Positions 7,584 to 17,579 of a DNA stretch of 42,916 bases are shown here, in pieces; within the stretch, counting starts at the first letter, position 1; each line of letters opens with the position of its first letter. The translations under genes and the position numbers were made by a program. The DNA lies in contig NZ_QWLD01000051.1 of NCBI RefSeq assembly GCF_003600155.1, positions 1 to 42,916 on the forward strand, read 5' to 3'. Under the pieces are notes generated by a model. That model had not been told where the DNA came from and made no database searches. It worked only from the letters and a program-made list of their open reading frames with translations. This DNA is from Nesterenkonia muleiensis (GTDB lineage Bacteria; Actinomycetota; Actinomycetes; Actinomycetales; Micrococcaceae).

Positions 7584-8587
7584 AGCGTTGCCTCGGCGGT
7601 CTCTGCCGCCGAAGCGGCGTCGTCGTCGTTCTGTTCGGTCTCAGTGGGCTTGCCGGTGAGTGCAAGGAAAACTTCGTCAAGACTGGGTTGGCCGTAGGAG
7701 AAGGTCTCCACCGCGATTCCGCTCTCCTCCATGGCGATCAACGCCGGGGAGGCGTTGGTCCCCTCCCCCAGACGGACACTCAGCCCAGCGGAGTCTTTCT
7801 CACGGACGACGTCGCCGCCGAGAGTCCGCTCCAGCACTCCGGCTGCCTCCTCACGCTGAGCGGGATCGGCCACACGCACTGTGAGAGCACCGGCGCCGAC
7901 CTGGGACTTCAGCTGGCCGGGGGTCCCCTCGGCGATCACCTGGCCATGGTCGATCACCGCAATCCGATCAGCCAGCTGATCGGCCTCCTCCAGGTACTGG
8001 GTGGTCAGCAAGATGGTGGTGCCACCGGCCACCAGGGTCCGGATGATGTCCCATACCTGATTGCGGCTGCGCGGGTCGATCCCGGTGGTCGGCTCATCCA
8101 GGAACATCAGCTCAGGTGTGACAATCAGCGATCCAGCGATGTCAAGCCTGCGGCGCATACCTCCGGAGTATTTCTTGACCTGCCGGTCGGCAGCATCTGC
8201 CAGGCCGAAGGCGTTGAGCAGGTCCATGCCACGGCTGCGGGCGGCCCGCTTGTCGAAGCCCAGCAGCCGGCCCAGCAGGATCAGATTCTCGATCCCGGTG
8301 AGATCCTCATCCAGAGAGGCGAACTGGCCGGTCAGGGCGATCTTCTCGCGAACGGTCTTGGATTCGGCGGCGACGTCGTGACCCAGAACCCGGGCTTCAC
8401 CGCCGTCAGGGCGCAGCAGAGTGGCCAGCATACGGATGACAGTAGTCTTGCCCGCCCCGTTGGGGCCGAGCACCCCGTAGATCCCCCCGCGGGGAATGCT
8501 GAGGTCAACGCCGTCGACCGCGATGTTGTCGCCGAATTTCTTGAACAGGCCATGGGCCTCGACAGCATAGGAAGTGTGCACCCGCAT
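7580..8587 (-). CDS. ABC transporter ATP-binding protein, DrrA type
   Basis: The 335-residue protein carries Walker A GPNGAGKTT at 41-49, the signature YSGGMRRRLDIA, a Walker B ending LMFLDEPTTG with the catalytic Glu, and the DrrA-type C-terminal domain that follows the nucleotide-binding domain. It would power an exporter formed with the permease encoded next. Daunorubicin-resistance family members mostly export hydrophobic compounds or are involved in antibiotic tolerance; the actual substrate is not predictable. The ATG is at 8587. No regulator sits beside the pair. The C-terminus is Ala/Glu/Asp-rich and differs from DrrA itself. Confidence 0.92.
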   Translation of the reverse strand: MRVHTSYAVEAHGLFKKFGDNIAVDGVDLSIPRGGIYGVLGPNGAGKTTVIRMLATLLRPDGGEARVLGHDVAAESKTVREKIALTGQFASLDEDLTGIENLILLGRLLGFDKRAARSRGMDLLNAFGLADAADRQVKKYSGGMRRRLDIAGSLIVTPELMFLDEPTTGIDPRSRNQVWDIIRTLVAGGTTILLTTQYLEEADQLADRIAVIDHGQVIAEGTPGQLKSQVGAGALTVRVADPAQREEAAGVLERTLGGDVVREKDSAGLSVRLGEGTNASPALIAMEESGIAVETFSYGQPSLDEVFLALTGKPTETEQNDDDAASAAETAEATL

Positions 8588-8672
8588 AGTCTATGTCCAG
8601 GCTGCCGACTGGCGTACTGTCTTCGGGCCAGCTGACAGCGAACAACATCACTCTGTCACCACAAACGCCCCA

Positions 8673-8712
8673 GAGTTCTCTTGGCGCCGGGCGTCATCCC
8701 GGGCGAGAACTC
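8673..8712 (-). terminator. Hairpin at the end of the S9 peptidase gene
   Basis: GAGTTCTC (8673-8680) and GAGAACTC (8705-8712) form a perfect 8-base stem, and a GC-rich inner stem GCCCGGG/CCCGG lies in the loop. The structure overlaps the stop codon of the peptidase gene on the minus strand. No T-run follows. Confidence 0.5.
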
Positions 8713-10837
8713 ACAGCCCGAGCCGCTGCCCCAAGAACCGGTAGATCAGCGCGTTCATCGTGGCCTGCTGCTGAGGATTAGCGGCTCCCCCGTGTCCGCC
8801 CTGGGTGTTCTCCCAGTAGGTGACGTCGGCGCCTAATGATTCCAGGGCTGCAGTCATCTTCCGGGCGTGGCCGGGGTGCACCCGGTCGTCCTTGGTGCTG
8901 GTGGTCAGCAGCACCGGTGGGTACTGCGCCCCGTTGCTCAGCAGATGGTAGGGGCTGTAGCGGCGGATGTAGTCCCAGTCCTCAGTCTCAGGGTCTCCGT
9001 ACTCCGCCCGCCAGGAGGCTCCTGCGAGCAGCTGGGCGTAGCGTTTCATGTCCAGCAGCGGCACCTGGATGACCACCGCTCCGAAGAGATCGGGGTACTG
9101 GGTCAGCATGTTGCCGGTCAGCAGGCCGCCATTGGACCCACCTCGGCAGGCCAGCTGTGCTGTGGTGGTCACCTCGCTAGCCACCAGGTCCTTGGCCACT
9201 GCGGCGAAGTCCTGATACGCCAGGTGGCGGTTCTGTCTCAGAGCAGCCTGGTGCCAGCGCGGACCGTATTCACCTCCGCCGCGGATATTGGCCAAGGCGA
9301 AGACGCCGCCTGGCTCCAGCCATGCCTTTCCCACCAGTGGCAGATAGCCGGGCTTCTGGGAGATCTCGAAGCCGCCGTAGCCGTAGAGGACAGTCGGTGC
9401 AGTCTCCGGGCCGTTGAGGACTCGTTCGGGGCCGATCAGGAAATAGGGAACGCCGGTGCCGTCCTCGCTGGTGGCGAAGCGCTGAACCGCGCTCAGCCCT
9501 GCCGCGCTGAACCGTTCCGGGGCCCGTTTGATCAGGTCGTAGCTTTCCGGCTCACCATCGATCACAGGGGCCAGCGAACCCAGGTACTTGGAAGCAGGGG
9601 TGAGGAAGTCATTGGCGGTGATCCAGATCTGGTCGCTCTCCCGGGAGTCATAGGCCCCCACGGAGAGCGAGCCGGTGATCTCGGTGAGCACCCGCTGGGA
9701 CCGCCATGCGCCCTCGCCATCTCGCCAATGGGCCTCGACGTGCTCGACCACATGGTCCATCACGGTCAGGGCAAAGAGGTTCCGGGTGGCGGTGATGCCC
9801 TGCAGCGAGGTGGAGTCGGTGGGGGTGAACAGGGCGGTCAGCTCAGGGTCCCCGTGCAGGAACTCCTCGGCATCGGCGATGTAGAGGCTGCCTCCGGGGA
9901 GCACGACGCCGCGGATGGTCACCTCGGTGCGCGGGGCGAAGAAGATCAGGTCACGATGGAAGCCCACGCGCACATCGGTGGGGACGTCGATGAGCGTCAG
10001 AGTGGGCTCGCCAGCGTCGTCATAGGTGATCAGGTAGGTCTCCGCATCGTAGAAGCCCAGCACCCGGGTGGCCAGATGACGCTCATACCCGGGGGTGGAG
10101 TCATAGCCTGCAGAGGCGAGCATGTCGTCCTCAGCCACAGAGATGATCGGCTCTGCCTCAATCAGCGGTGTTCCGCGGCGCCAGAGCCGTGCGATGCGGG
10201 GGTATCCAGAGGTGGTCACCGGGGTGTCCTCGGTGACCACAGCCTGGTCGGTGGAGGCGTAGACCGTCTCGGCGTCGATCCAGCCGAGCCCTCCTTTGCC
10301 CTGTGGCCGGTAGAAACCGCCGCCCTCGGGGTCGATGAAGCAGCGGGTGTTGAGGTCGAACTCGCGGGTGACATCAGCGTCAGAGCCCCCGGGTGAGAGG
10401 TCGATGAGCACCCGGGAGTAGCCGGGGATCTCCTCACTGGCCTGTTCGGGGCGCAGCACAGAAGCGCCGTGCCAGACCCAGGTGGTGCCCTCCGTCTCGG
10501 AGAGCTCGTCCAGGTCGAGCAGGATCTCCCATTCGGGGTCCTCGCTCTTATAGGACTCCAGTGTGGTGCGGCGCCAGATCCCCTGCGGATGCTCCGCGTC
10601 GGTCCAGAAGTTGTAGAGCCAGTCGCCGCGCTTGGTCACCGGCGGAATCCGGTCGGAGGCGTCGAGGATCTCACGCAGGGAGTCCCTCAGCGGGCCGAAC
10701 TCTTCATCCTGGAGCGTGGCCTCAGCGACTCGGTTGCGCTGTTCCACCCAGGTGAGCGCCTCGCCCCCCTCAACGTCCTCCAACCACTGGAAGGGATCAT
10801 TCTCCGGGTCGATGAAATCCGCACACATGGACTCCAC
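8711..10837 (-). CDS. Prolyl oligopeptidase family serine peptidase (S9)
   Basis: The 708-residue protein has an N-terminal beta-propeller region and a C-terminal alpha/beta-hydrolase domain. The nucleophile is Ser568 in GGSNGG, the acid is Asp651 in TKDDRVHP and the base is His682 in QGGHGG, a complete triad. Family members cut short peptides after proline or basic residues. No signal peptide is seen, so the enzyme is expected in the cytoplasm. The start may be GTG at 10837 or ATG at 10828, which codes the MCADFIDPENDPFQWLEDV beginning more typical of the family (PYxWLED). The gene stands alone, with a hairpin at its end. Confidence 0.9.
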   Translation of the reverse strand: MESMCADFIDPENDPFQWLEDVEGGEALTWVEQRNRVAEATLQDEEFGPLRDSLREILDASDRIPPVTKRGDWLYNFWTDAEHPQGIWRRTTLESYKSEDPEWEILLDLDELSETEGTTWVWHGASVLRPEQASEEIPGYSRVLIDLSPGGSDADVTREFDLNTRCFIDPEGGGFYRPQGKGGLGWIDAETVYASTDQAVVTEDTPVTTSGYPRIARLWRRGTPLIEAEPIISVAEDDMLASAGYDSTPGYERHLATRVLGFYDAETYLITYDDAGEPTLTLIDVPTDVRVGFHRDLIFFAPRTEVTIRGVVLPGGSLYIADAEEFLHGDPELTALFTPTDSTSLQGITATRNLFALTVMDHVVEHVEAHWRDGEGAWRSQRVLTEITGSLSVGAYDSRESDQIWITANDFLTPASKYLGSLAPVIDGEPESYDLIKRAPERFSAAGLSAVQRFATSEDGTGVPYFLIGPERVLNGPETAPTVLYGYGGFEISQKPGYLPLVGKAWLEPGGVFALANIRGGGEYGPRWHQAALRQNRHLAYQDFAAVAKDLVASEVTTTAQLACRGGSNGGLLTGNMLTQYPDLFGAVVIQVPLLDMKRYAQLLAGASWRAEYGDPETEDWDYIRRYSPYHLLSNGAQYPPVLLTTSTKDDRVHPGHARKMTAALESLGADVTYWENTQGGHGGAANPQQQATMNALIYRFLGQRLGL

Positions 10838-11041
10838 CCTATAACTCCGGCCTCACCAAGCGAGCACAGGACCTGCACATACCTCATCCTGCATCGAGTG
10901 CGGCTGTTCCTGGCTGATAACCGCGGATTCGGCTCCCATAAGCCAGAAACGCCCGCGCTCGTCGAAGACCCAGAGGCGATCAGCGGCAACAGCCGCAAGC
11001 GACCCAGTGAAGCCGGGGCCGCACCACGGAGGAGACCGCGT

Positions 11042-13735
11042 TCAGCCGGTGTTCTGGAGGCCGGCGGCCACACCTTTGAGGGTAATCAGCAGCAGGTTAC
11101 GCGGATCCCGGATCTCGTCCTCGGATAGATTCCCGGACCGCAGCCGGCGCAGGGCGCGCAGCTGGATCAGGCTGAGCGCGTCCACGTAGGGGTTGCGCAG
11201 CTGGACGGCCCGCCCGAGCACCCGGTGCTGGGCCAGCAGCCGGTCCTGTCCAGTGATGGCAAGGATCCACTTCTCAGTCAGGTCGAGCTCCTCCAGCACG
11301 GCTGCAGCCAACTCCGTTTTGCCGCCGAGGTCCAGATAGCGGCGGGCGATCCGCCGATCAGTCTTGGCCAGGGACATCTCCACGTTGTCGATCATGGCGG
11401 AGAACAGCGGCCACTCCGCGTAGGCCCGCTGCAGCAGCCCAAGGTCTCCGACGTCCTCCAGCGCGGTGCCCAGGCCGTACCATCCGGTGAGGTTGATCCT
11501 CGCCTGCCCCCAGGCGAAGTTCCAGGGGATGGCGCGCAGGTCCTCCAGCGACTCCACCGACAAGCCGCGTTTGGCCGGTCGGGAGCCGATGGCCAACAGC
11601 CCGATCTCATCCTGGGGGGTGACCTGGGCGAACCAGGGCGCGAAGCCCTCGGCCTTCACCAGGGCGTGGAAGCGGGCGCGGGAGGCGTCGTCGAGCTGCT
11701 GCGCCAGGTCAGCGTAGGTGGCCGCGGCCGCAGCATTGCGCTTCTCGGTGGAGGGGGCGCTTGCCATCAGCGTGGCGGCGGCGACCTGTTCAATGTGCCG
11801 CAGCGCGATCTCCGGATTGCCGTACCGGGCGTCGATCACCTCACCCTGCTCGGTGACCTTGAACCGCAGGTCCACCGAGTGCGGAGGCTGGGCGAGGATG
11901 GCCCGGTTGGCCGGACCGCCGCCGCGGCCCAGTGCGCCGCCGCGGCCGTGGAACTGGGTCAGATGGATGTTGTTCTCCACCGCCCATGCCGCGATCTTCT
12001 CCTGGGCCTGGTAGAGCGCCAGGGTCGCTGCCACCGGGCCGACGTCCTTGGACGAGTCGGAGTATCCGAGCATCACCTCCATCCGGCGGCCGGTCTGCTT
12101 CAGCCGCTTCTGCAGCTGCGGGCTGCTCAGCGCCTCCGCCAGGATGCGCGGGGCGTTCTGCAGATCGTCATAGGTCTCGAACAGCGGGATCACATCCAGC
12201 ACCGGGGCATCTCCGGAGGGGTTCTCCAGCGTGCCGCCGAAGGCCCTCTCCGCCAGCAGATAGACATCGGCCAGGTTCTGCGCGCTCTGGGTGAAGGACA
12301 CGATGTAGCGCCGGGCGGCGTTGACCCCGTAGCGCTGCTGCAGTGAGGCGATGGCGCGGAAGGTCTCCAGGACCTCCTCTCCGGGAACCGCCATTTTCTC
12401 CACCGAGTCCGGGTCCTCCAGCCACTTCAGCGTCTGGGCGTGCACCGCGGAGTGCTGGCGGACCTCCAGCTCTGCCAGGTGGAAGCCGAAGGTCTCCACC
12501 TGCCAGATGAGCTCCTGGAGCTCACCGTAGGCGGCCCGCTGAGCACCGGCGGCAACCAGCGAGTCCTGGACCTCCCGCAAGTCCTCCACCAGCTGCTCGG
12601 GCACTCGGTAGGCCAGGTCGGCGTCGCGGGCCCGGGTGGCTGAGACACGTCCTGCGATCGCTAGCAGCACCTGACGGTGGGGTTCGCCGGGGGAATGCTC
12701 GGCAGCCCGCTCGGCCAGTTCCGCTGAGAGCTGCTTCTGACGGTTCCAGAGCGCCTGGAGGGCATCGCTGGGCGGAGTGTACCGGTCATCCAGGGTCAGG
12801 GAGAGTCCCACCGTGCGGGTCCGCTCCTCCAGATCGGCCAGTACCCGGTCGGCGGCCTGAGTCACCGCCTGACGGGTGATGGAGGCGGTGACGTTGGGGT
12901 TGCCGTCGCGGTCCCCGGCGATCCAGGACCCCAGCCGGATGAAGGCCGGGGCTTTGGGGGTTGCTCTGCCGGCGTCGTCGTTCTGCAGCCAGTCGTCCAT
13001 CCGCCGGTAGGCCTCGGTGAACACGCTGGAGAACGAGGACTGGAAGACGCCCAGAGCGGTGCGCACCTCGTCCAGCGGGGAGGGGTTGGAGACCCGCAGC
13101 TGGGCGGTGCGCCACATATTGTCGATCTCCTCGGTGATCTCCCGGGTGTTGCGGGCCTTGGCCGCAGGACCCATGCGTGGATCATCGCGGTCATCGAGCA
13201 GGGCGCCGATGCGCCGCACGCTGGCGGTGACCGCGTTGCGCCGGGCCTCAGTGGGGTGGGCGGTGAGCACCGGGTGGAATCGCAGCTCCTTCAGCCGTCG
13301 CTCGGCCTCCCGCTGGCCGATCTCCTCACTGAGATGGGTGAAGGCTGCCGCGACTGAGTCAGAGGGCTTCTGTGCCTCCAGGGGCAGCTCGCCGTCCCTG
13401 TCCCGCAGGGTGCGCACCCGGTGCTGCTCCTCAGCGAGGTTGGCCAGCAGGAAGTAGCAGGTGAAGGCCCGGGCCACCTCCTTGGCCCGCTCAGCGCTGA
13501 GAGCTTCGACGAAATCCTCGGCCTTGGTCAGGGTCTCGTCGGAGCCGTCCTCCACAGCAGCGATGGTCAGCGAGCGCAGGGTTTCGACATCCTCCAGCAG
13601 TCCCTGGGAGCCGTACTCGCTGAGCACAGTGCCGAGCAGACTGCCCAGAAACCCCACATCCCGGCGCATCTCCTCCGGGATCTCATGCTGGGCAGCCTGA
13701 CGCGAGGAGTCATCTGCCAAAGTGCGCTCGGTCAT
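11042..13735 (-). CDS. ppc: Phosphoenolpyruvate carboxylase
   Basis: Ppc carboxylates phosphoenolpyruvate with bicarbonate to oxaloacetate, refilling the TCA cycle. The protein of 897 residues is full length. It shows the catalytic-His motif VLTAHPTEARRN (His160), the GYSDSSKDVG motif, the glycine-rich loop FHGRGGALGRGGGP, and the invariant C-terminus ending QNTG. The start is ATG at 13735, preceded by AAAGGAGA at a normal distance; the frame is open further upstream to 13792 but without a ribosome site. A pyruvate carboxylase gene in the same window gives a second route to oxaloacetate. The gene is monocistronic. Confidence 0.95.
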   Translation of the reverse strand: MTERTLADDSSRQAAQHEIPEEMRRDVGFLGSLLGTVLSEYGSQGLLEDVETLRSLTIAAVEDGSDETLTKAEDFVEALSAERAKEVARAFTCYFLLANLAEEQHRVRTLRDRDGELPLEAQKPSDSVAAAFTHLSEEIGQREAERRLKELRFHPVLTAHPTEARRNAVTASVRRIGALLDDRDDPRMGPAAKARNTREITEEIDNMWRTAQLRVSNPSPLDEVRTALGVFQSSFSSVFTEAYRRMDDWLQNDDAGRATPKAPAFIRLGSWIAGDRDGNPNVTASITRQAVTQAADRVLADLEERTRTVGLSLTLDDRYTPPSDALQALWNRQKQLSAELAERAAEHSPGEPHRQVLLAIAGRVSATRARDADLAYRVPEQLVEDLREVQDSLVAAGAQRAAYGELQELIWQVETFGFHLAELEVRQHSAVHAQTLKWLEDPDSVEKMAVPGEEVLETFRAIASLQQRYGVNAARRYIVSFTQSAQNLADVYLLAERAFGGTLENPSGDAPVLDVIPLFETYDDLQNAPRILAEALSSPQLQKRLKQTGRRMEVMLGYSDSSKDVGPVAATLALYQAQEKIAAWAVENNIHLTQFHGRGGALGRGGGPANRAILAQPPHSVDLRFKVTEQGEVIDARYGNPEIALRHIEQVAAATLMASAPSTEKRNAAAAATYADLAQQLDDASRARFHALVKAEGFAPWFAQVTPQDEIGLLAIGSRPAKRGLSVESLEDLRAIPWNFAWGQARINLTGWYGLGTALEDVGDLGLLQRAYAEWPLFSAMIDNVEMSLAKTDRRIARRYLDLGGKTELAAAVLEELDLTEKWILAITGQDRLLAQHRVLGRAVQLRNPYVDALSLIQLRALRRLRSGNLSEDEIRDPRNLLLITLKGVAAGLQNTG

Positions 13736-13884
13736 GGGGCGGTCTCCTTTTGACTGGTCAGAAGTGGTACTCGGTGGGCACTCCATCGACACCCAGGCCA
13801 GACCCCATCGTCCTTTGGTGTGTTGGCATCACGGTATCAGCGAATCGGAAACGCTGAGCCCTCTGACATGGTCGCGGTGGACTC

Positions 13885-14856
13885 TCACTGGTCCTCAGCC
13901 GGTACCAGCCGGGAGCTCAGCCGGAGAGTGCCCTCACCGTAGATCTCGTGAAGCTGGGACTCCAGGCTGCCGTCGTCATAGGTGACCTCGACCGTCAGTT
14001 GGTTGGTGGTGGCCTCCACACCGGCTGAGAGTGCGCCGTCGATCTCCATGATCTCCTGCTGGATCTGCTCCAACTCGGCCTGCTGATACTGCGCCTCGGT
14101 GACGCAAAGCATCCCTCCCCACTCTTCGCGGAGTGTCCCGTAGGCTGTCTCTGGATCCGCACTGACCCGCACATTGATGATCACGTACTCCGGATCGTTC
14201 AACGACGCCGCCAGCTCCTGATGTTCCTGGTCGCCCATGTCTTCATCGTCGTTGAGGTCCTCTGGCTGCACAGGGTTCAGCGACTGGTCCACCCAGGAAC
14301 CGGCATAGCCTTCGAGCTCCTCTGCCCGTTCAAAGGTGTCATACATCCGCTGCTCGGAGACCAGCTCCTGGTCCAGGATCTCCCAGCCGCCCTCAGGCTC
14401 TTCGCAGGGTGTGGAGAAGCTCATCTGCTGCTCAGGGGGTTCACCGTCCCATTCACCGGCGGGGACCGCAGACTCGAGTTCGAAGGTCCCTTCCTGCGGG
14501 TCGTAGTCACCGACGACGGCGTACTCGCCCCAGCGGGTGCCCTGCTCCTCTTCATAGCTGCCGGAGTCCTGTTCCTCCCAGTCCCAGCCGATCAGCTCAG
14601 GTCCGCCGCACTGCGGCGGGTAAGATTCGGCCACCGCGCCCAGGCACAGCTCGGCAGTGCCGTCATCGTCCATCACCATGGCCGGGGTCGGTGTGGTCAC
14701 CGTAGCCTCGGGGGCGGGAACCTCCAGATCAGCTGCCGAGGCCGCGCTGGCATGATCCGGCGCCCCGGCGGCGGGGTCTTCGCCACCGCAGGCTGTGGCC
14801 ACCAGTGCGGCAACGCTGAGTGCGGCGCAGGATGTGGTGAACCGTAGGATGCTCAT
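13885..14856 (-). CDS. Acidic lipoprotein of unknown function
   Basis: The 323-residue protein starts with a lipoprotein signal: basic N-terminus, hydrophobic core and ALVATAC followed by Gly-Gly-Glu, so a lipid-modified Cys near residue 23 is expected, although Ala at -3 is not the best lipobox residue. The mature protein is very rich in Glu, Asp and Gln and contains four further Cys that could pair. I recognise no domain. It should lie on the outer face of the membrane. ATG 14856 was chosen because it places the signal peptide at the start, though the frame is open further upstream. It lies between ppc and the divergent YbaK-type gene, about 115 bases from the latter. Confidence 0.75.
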   Translation of the reverse strand: MSILRFTTSCAALSVAALVATACGGEDPAAGAPDHASAASAADLEVPAPEATVTTPTPAMVMDDDGTAELCLGAVAESYPPQCGGPELIGWDWEEQDSGSYEEEQGTRWGEYAVVGDYDPQEGTFELESAVPAGEWDGEPPEQQMSFSTPCEEPEGGWEILDQELVSEQRMYDTFERAEELEGYAGSWVDQSLNPVQPEDLNDDEDMGDQEHQELAASLNDPEYVIINVRVSADPETAYGTLREEWGGMLCVTEAQYQQAELEQIQQEIMEIDGALSAGVEATTNQLTVEVTYDDGSLESQLHEIYGEGTLRLSSRLVPAEDQ

Positions 14857-14971
14857 GCGGCCAAGGTACCGGAGCCCGGCGGACAGAGTGAACCGGGGCC
14901 GCCGGATCGCAATCCGACTGTTACTGCCGCTGAGGACGCCCACGGCGCCCACCCCGCATAGGCTGGGGCCT

Positions 14972-15469
14972 ATGAGTGAACTGACCGGCCGCGAACGCGT
15001 CATCGCCCACGCCCGGGAACTGGGGGTGGAGATCGAGGTGGTCGACCGTGGTCCTGCCCGCTCCCTGGAAGAGGCTGCCGCACACCTGGGAATCGAACCG
15101 CACGAGATCGTCAAGACCCTGGTGGCCAAGTGCAAGCTCACCCAGACCGCCGCAGAACACAGCTACGCGATAGTGCTCATCCCCGGTGACCAGCAGGTGG
15201 ACTGGGCCAAGCTGCGCAAGCTGGCGGGGATGAAGAAGATGTCCATGGCGGCGCCGGAGGAGAGCCTGGCGGCCACCGGCTACCGCCCCGGCACCATCAA
15301 CCCCTTCGGTGCCGCATCAGCGGAGGGGACCCGCTGGCCGGTCTACGCCGAGGAGTCCATCAGCGGCAGGGTCTGCCTGGGCGCCGGAGAAGCCGGACTG
15401 AACCTCTTCGTGGACTCCGCCGAGCTGTGTGCGGCCTTCGCCGTCACCACCGGGGACATCACCGCATAG
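14972..15469 (+). CDS. Cys-tRNA(Pro)/aminoacyl-tRNA deacylase, YbaK family
   Basis: The 165-residue cytosolic protein is a YbaK/EbsC-type editing domain, which hydrolyses misacylated tRNA such as Cys-tRNA(Pro). Family-typical stretches are EIVKTLVAKC with the conserved Lys near residue 50, LIPGDQQVDWAKLRKLAG, and the glycine-rich ATGYRPGTINPFGA that shapes the substrate pocket. The length is normal for a stand-alone deacylase. The ATG at 14972 is taken as the start since it gives the family N-terminus; the frame is open upstream to 14795. It is convergent with dnaG. Confidence 0.87.
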   Translation: MSELTGRERVIAHARELGVEIEVVDRGPARSLEEAAAHLGIEPHEIVKTLVAKCKLTQTAAEHSYAIVLIPGDQQVDWAKLRKLAGMKKMSMAAPEESLAATGYRPGTINPFGAASAEGTRWPVYAEESISGRVCLGAGEAGLNLFVDSAELCAAFAVTTGDITA

Positions 15470-15473
15470 GTCT

Positions 15474-15490
15474 CGGCTCCATCAGAGCCG
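15474..15490. terminator. Short hairpin between convergent genes
   Basis: CGGCTC and GAGCCG form a perfect 6-base stem with loop CATCA, between the stop of the YbaK-type gene and the end of dnaG. It could terminate both; no T-tract is present. Confidence 0.4.
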
Positions 15491-15509
15491 CGCTCAGTGA
15501 GCACCGCTC

Positions 15510-17441
15510 CTATTCATCACTGCGCAGTGCCCGGCGGCGAGTCTCAAGGTCCATCAGCTCCGCGTTGAGGCTGCGGTACTCCTCCGGGGACTCTGCCGGA
15601 TCCATCCGCTGCAGCCGGCCCAGCAGATTGGCCTTCTGATGCTGGATCTTCAGCTCCACCAGCCGGTTCAGAATCTCCTGGCAGTACCGGTCCAGATGCT
15701 CCTCGGTCTTGGCCGGAAGCGTGGTCACCGCCAGTTCGGAGACGAGTCCGCGCAGCGGCTGGGGCACCTCCTGGCGCACCGCCTCGACCCAATTTCTGGG
15801 ATCGGAGGCCTCCGCTGCGGCAATGCGGATGCCATCATGGACTGCCTGGTGCGCCGGCGCGGTGAACCGCACGCTGAAGATCTCCTCCCACTGCTCGGCG
15901 GTCAGCCGGGTCGGATGCTGCAGGATCACCTCCAGCGCCTGCCGCTCCATCATCACCGCCGGGTCGCGGGTATCCGGACGTTGGAACGCTGAACCGGCGG
16001 CCGCCCCCTCGCCCTCCCCGGGAACCGGCCGGCCGTTCTGCGCCGGGAGGCCCCTTCCAGGCTGTGGGTGCTGGGACGGCGTCGTGCCTTTCTGCCGAGA
16101 TGCTCCGCGAGCGCCGGACTTCCGGGCCTGGGCGACTGCGGCGACTACCTCCTCCATATCGGAGCCCAGCCAGCCAGCCAGCTCGCGGGTGTAGGCCTGC
16201 CGCAGGGAGTCGTCCCGGATCTCGGCGACCACCGGTGCGGCCGTGCGCAGCGCCCCGATCCGTCCCTCCACGGCAGAGAGGTCCCACTCACGCAGCCTGC
16301 GGCGGATCACGAACTCCACCAGCGGTGTCTTGGAGTCGATCACCGCCTGGACGGCCTCGTCGCCGCGGCGCTGGCGCACATCGCAGGGGTCCATGCCCTC
16401 TGGCCCGACGGCGATGAAGGTCTGGGCGTTGAACTGGTGGGCCTCGTTGAAGGCTTTGACCGCGGCCTGCTGGCCGGCCTCGTCGCCGTCGAAGGTGAAG
16501 ACCACCTCTGCCGGGCTGCCGTCGTCGGAGAGGAGCCGGCGGGCGATCTTGATGTGCCCCTCGCCGAAGGCGGTGCCGCAGGTGGCCACTGCGGTGTCCA
16601 CCCCGGCGATATGACAGGCCATCACATCGGTGTATCCCTCCACCACCACCAGCTGGCGCTTCTTGGCGATGTGCCGCTTGGCGTGCTCGATCCCGTAGAG
16701 CACCTGGGACTTCTTGTACAGCGCCGTTTCGGGCGAGTTGAGGTACTTCGGACCCTGGTCGTCCTTGTAAAGACGCCGTCCGCCGAAGCCTACGGTGTTG
16801 CCGGTCATGTCCCGGATCGGCCAGACGAGCCGGCCGCGGAACCGGTCGTAGATCCCGCGGCGGCCCTCGGAGAACAGGCCGGTGAGCTTGAGCTCATCCT
16901 CCCGGAAGCCTTTGGTTCTCAGATGTCCCAGCAGGTGGCTCCACCCCTGGGGCGCATAGCCCACACCGTAGTGCTCCGCGTGTTCCCGGGTGAATCCCCT
17001 GCCGGTGAGGAAGTCCCTCGCCGTCTGGGCTTCGGGGATGCTCAGGCAGCGCTGAAAGAACTCATCGGCGATCTTATGGGCATCCAGCAACCGCTGCCGC
17101 CGGCCGGTCTCAGCCTTGTCCGGCCCAGATCCGCCGTCCTCGTAGCGCAGCTCGATGCCGTACTTGTGCGCCAGCCGTTCCACGGTTTCGGCGAAGGTGG
17201 TGTGCTCCTGAGACTGCAGAAACGCGATGACGTCGCCGGACTCCCCGCAGCCGAAGCAGTGGTAGGTGCCCACCTGGGGCCGGACGTGGAAGGAGGGGGT
17301 GCGCTCGTCGTGGAAGGGGCAGAGCCCCTTGTAGGAGCCGATGCCGGCCTTCTTCAGCGTCACATACTGCTCGACGATCTCCCGCAGGTCGGCACGCTCG
17401 CGTACGGCATCGATGTCCTCGCGCCTGATCAGACCTGCCAT
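15510..17441 (-). CDS. dnaG: DNA primase
   Basis: DnaG makes RNA primers for the replication fork together with the DnaB helicase. The 643-residue protein has the CHC2 zinc ribbon with Cys41, His44, Cys62 and Cys65, an RNA polymerase domain, the Toprim core with VVVEGYTDVMA and FTFDGDEAGQ, and a C-terminal helicase-interaction region rich in Gln/Pro at its linker. The length is normal for actinobacteria. The start is ATG at 17441. pyc and dgt lie upstream on the same strand, and an inverted repeat separates dnaG from pyc. Confidence 0.96.
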   Translation of the reverse strand: MAGLIRREDIDAVRERADLREIVEQYVTLKKAGIGSYKGLCPFHDERTPSFHVRPQVGTYHCFGCGESGDVIAFLQSQEHTTFAETVERLAHKYGIELRYEDGGSGPDKAETGRRQRLLDAHKIADEFFQRCLSIPEAQTARDFLTGRGFTREHAEHYGVGYAPQGWSHLLGHLRTKGFREDELKLTGLFSEGRRGIYDRFRGRLVWPIRDMTGNTVGFGGRRLYKDDQGPKYLNSPETALYKKSQVLYGIEHAKRHIAKKRQLVVVEGYTDVMACHIAGVDTAVATCGTAFGEGHIKIARRLLSDDGSPAEVVFTFDGDEAGQQAAVKAFNEAHQFNAQTFIAVGPEGMDPCDVRQRRGDEAVQAVIDSKTPLVEFVIRRRLREWDLSAVEGRIGALRTAAPVVAEIRDDSLRQAYTRELAGWLGSDMEEVVAAVAQARKSGARGASRQKGTTPSQHPQPGRGLPAQNGRPVPGEGEGAAAGSAFQRPDTRDPAVMMERQALEVILQHPTRLTAEQWEEIFSVRFTAPAHQAVHDGIRIAAAEASDPRNWVEAVRQEVPQPLRGLVSELAVTTLPAKTEEHLDRYCQEILNRLVELKIQHQKANLLGRLQRMDPAESPEEYRSLNAELMDLETRRRALRSDE

Positions 17442-17579
17442 GGCGTTCGCTCGCTTCCCGCCTCACCGCGTCGCGTTGAGCCGGGACCCGGCTCGCTCTC
17501 TTACAGGCTACCGGTACGACGGGGCTCCACCTTCCTGGCTGTGGAAAACTCCTGTTCCGCTGACGCGCCACCCAATTTG

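Noticed and set aside
8867-10396. 509-codon open frame antisense to the S9 peptidase
   Set aside because: No recognisable domain, and the peptidase triad is intact on the other strand.
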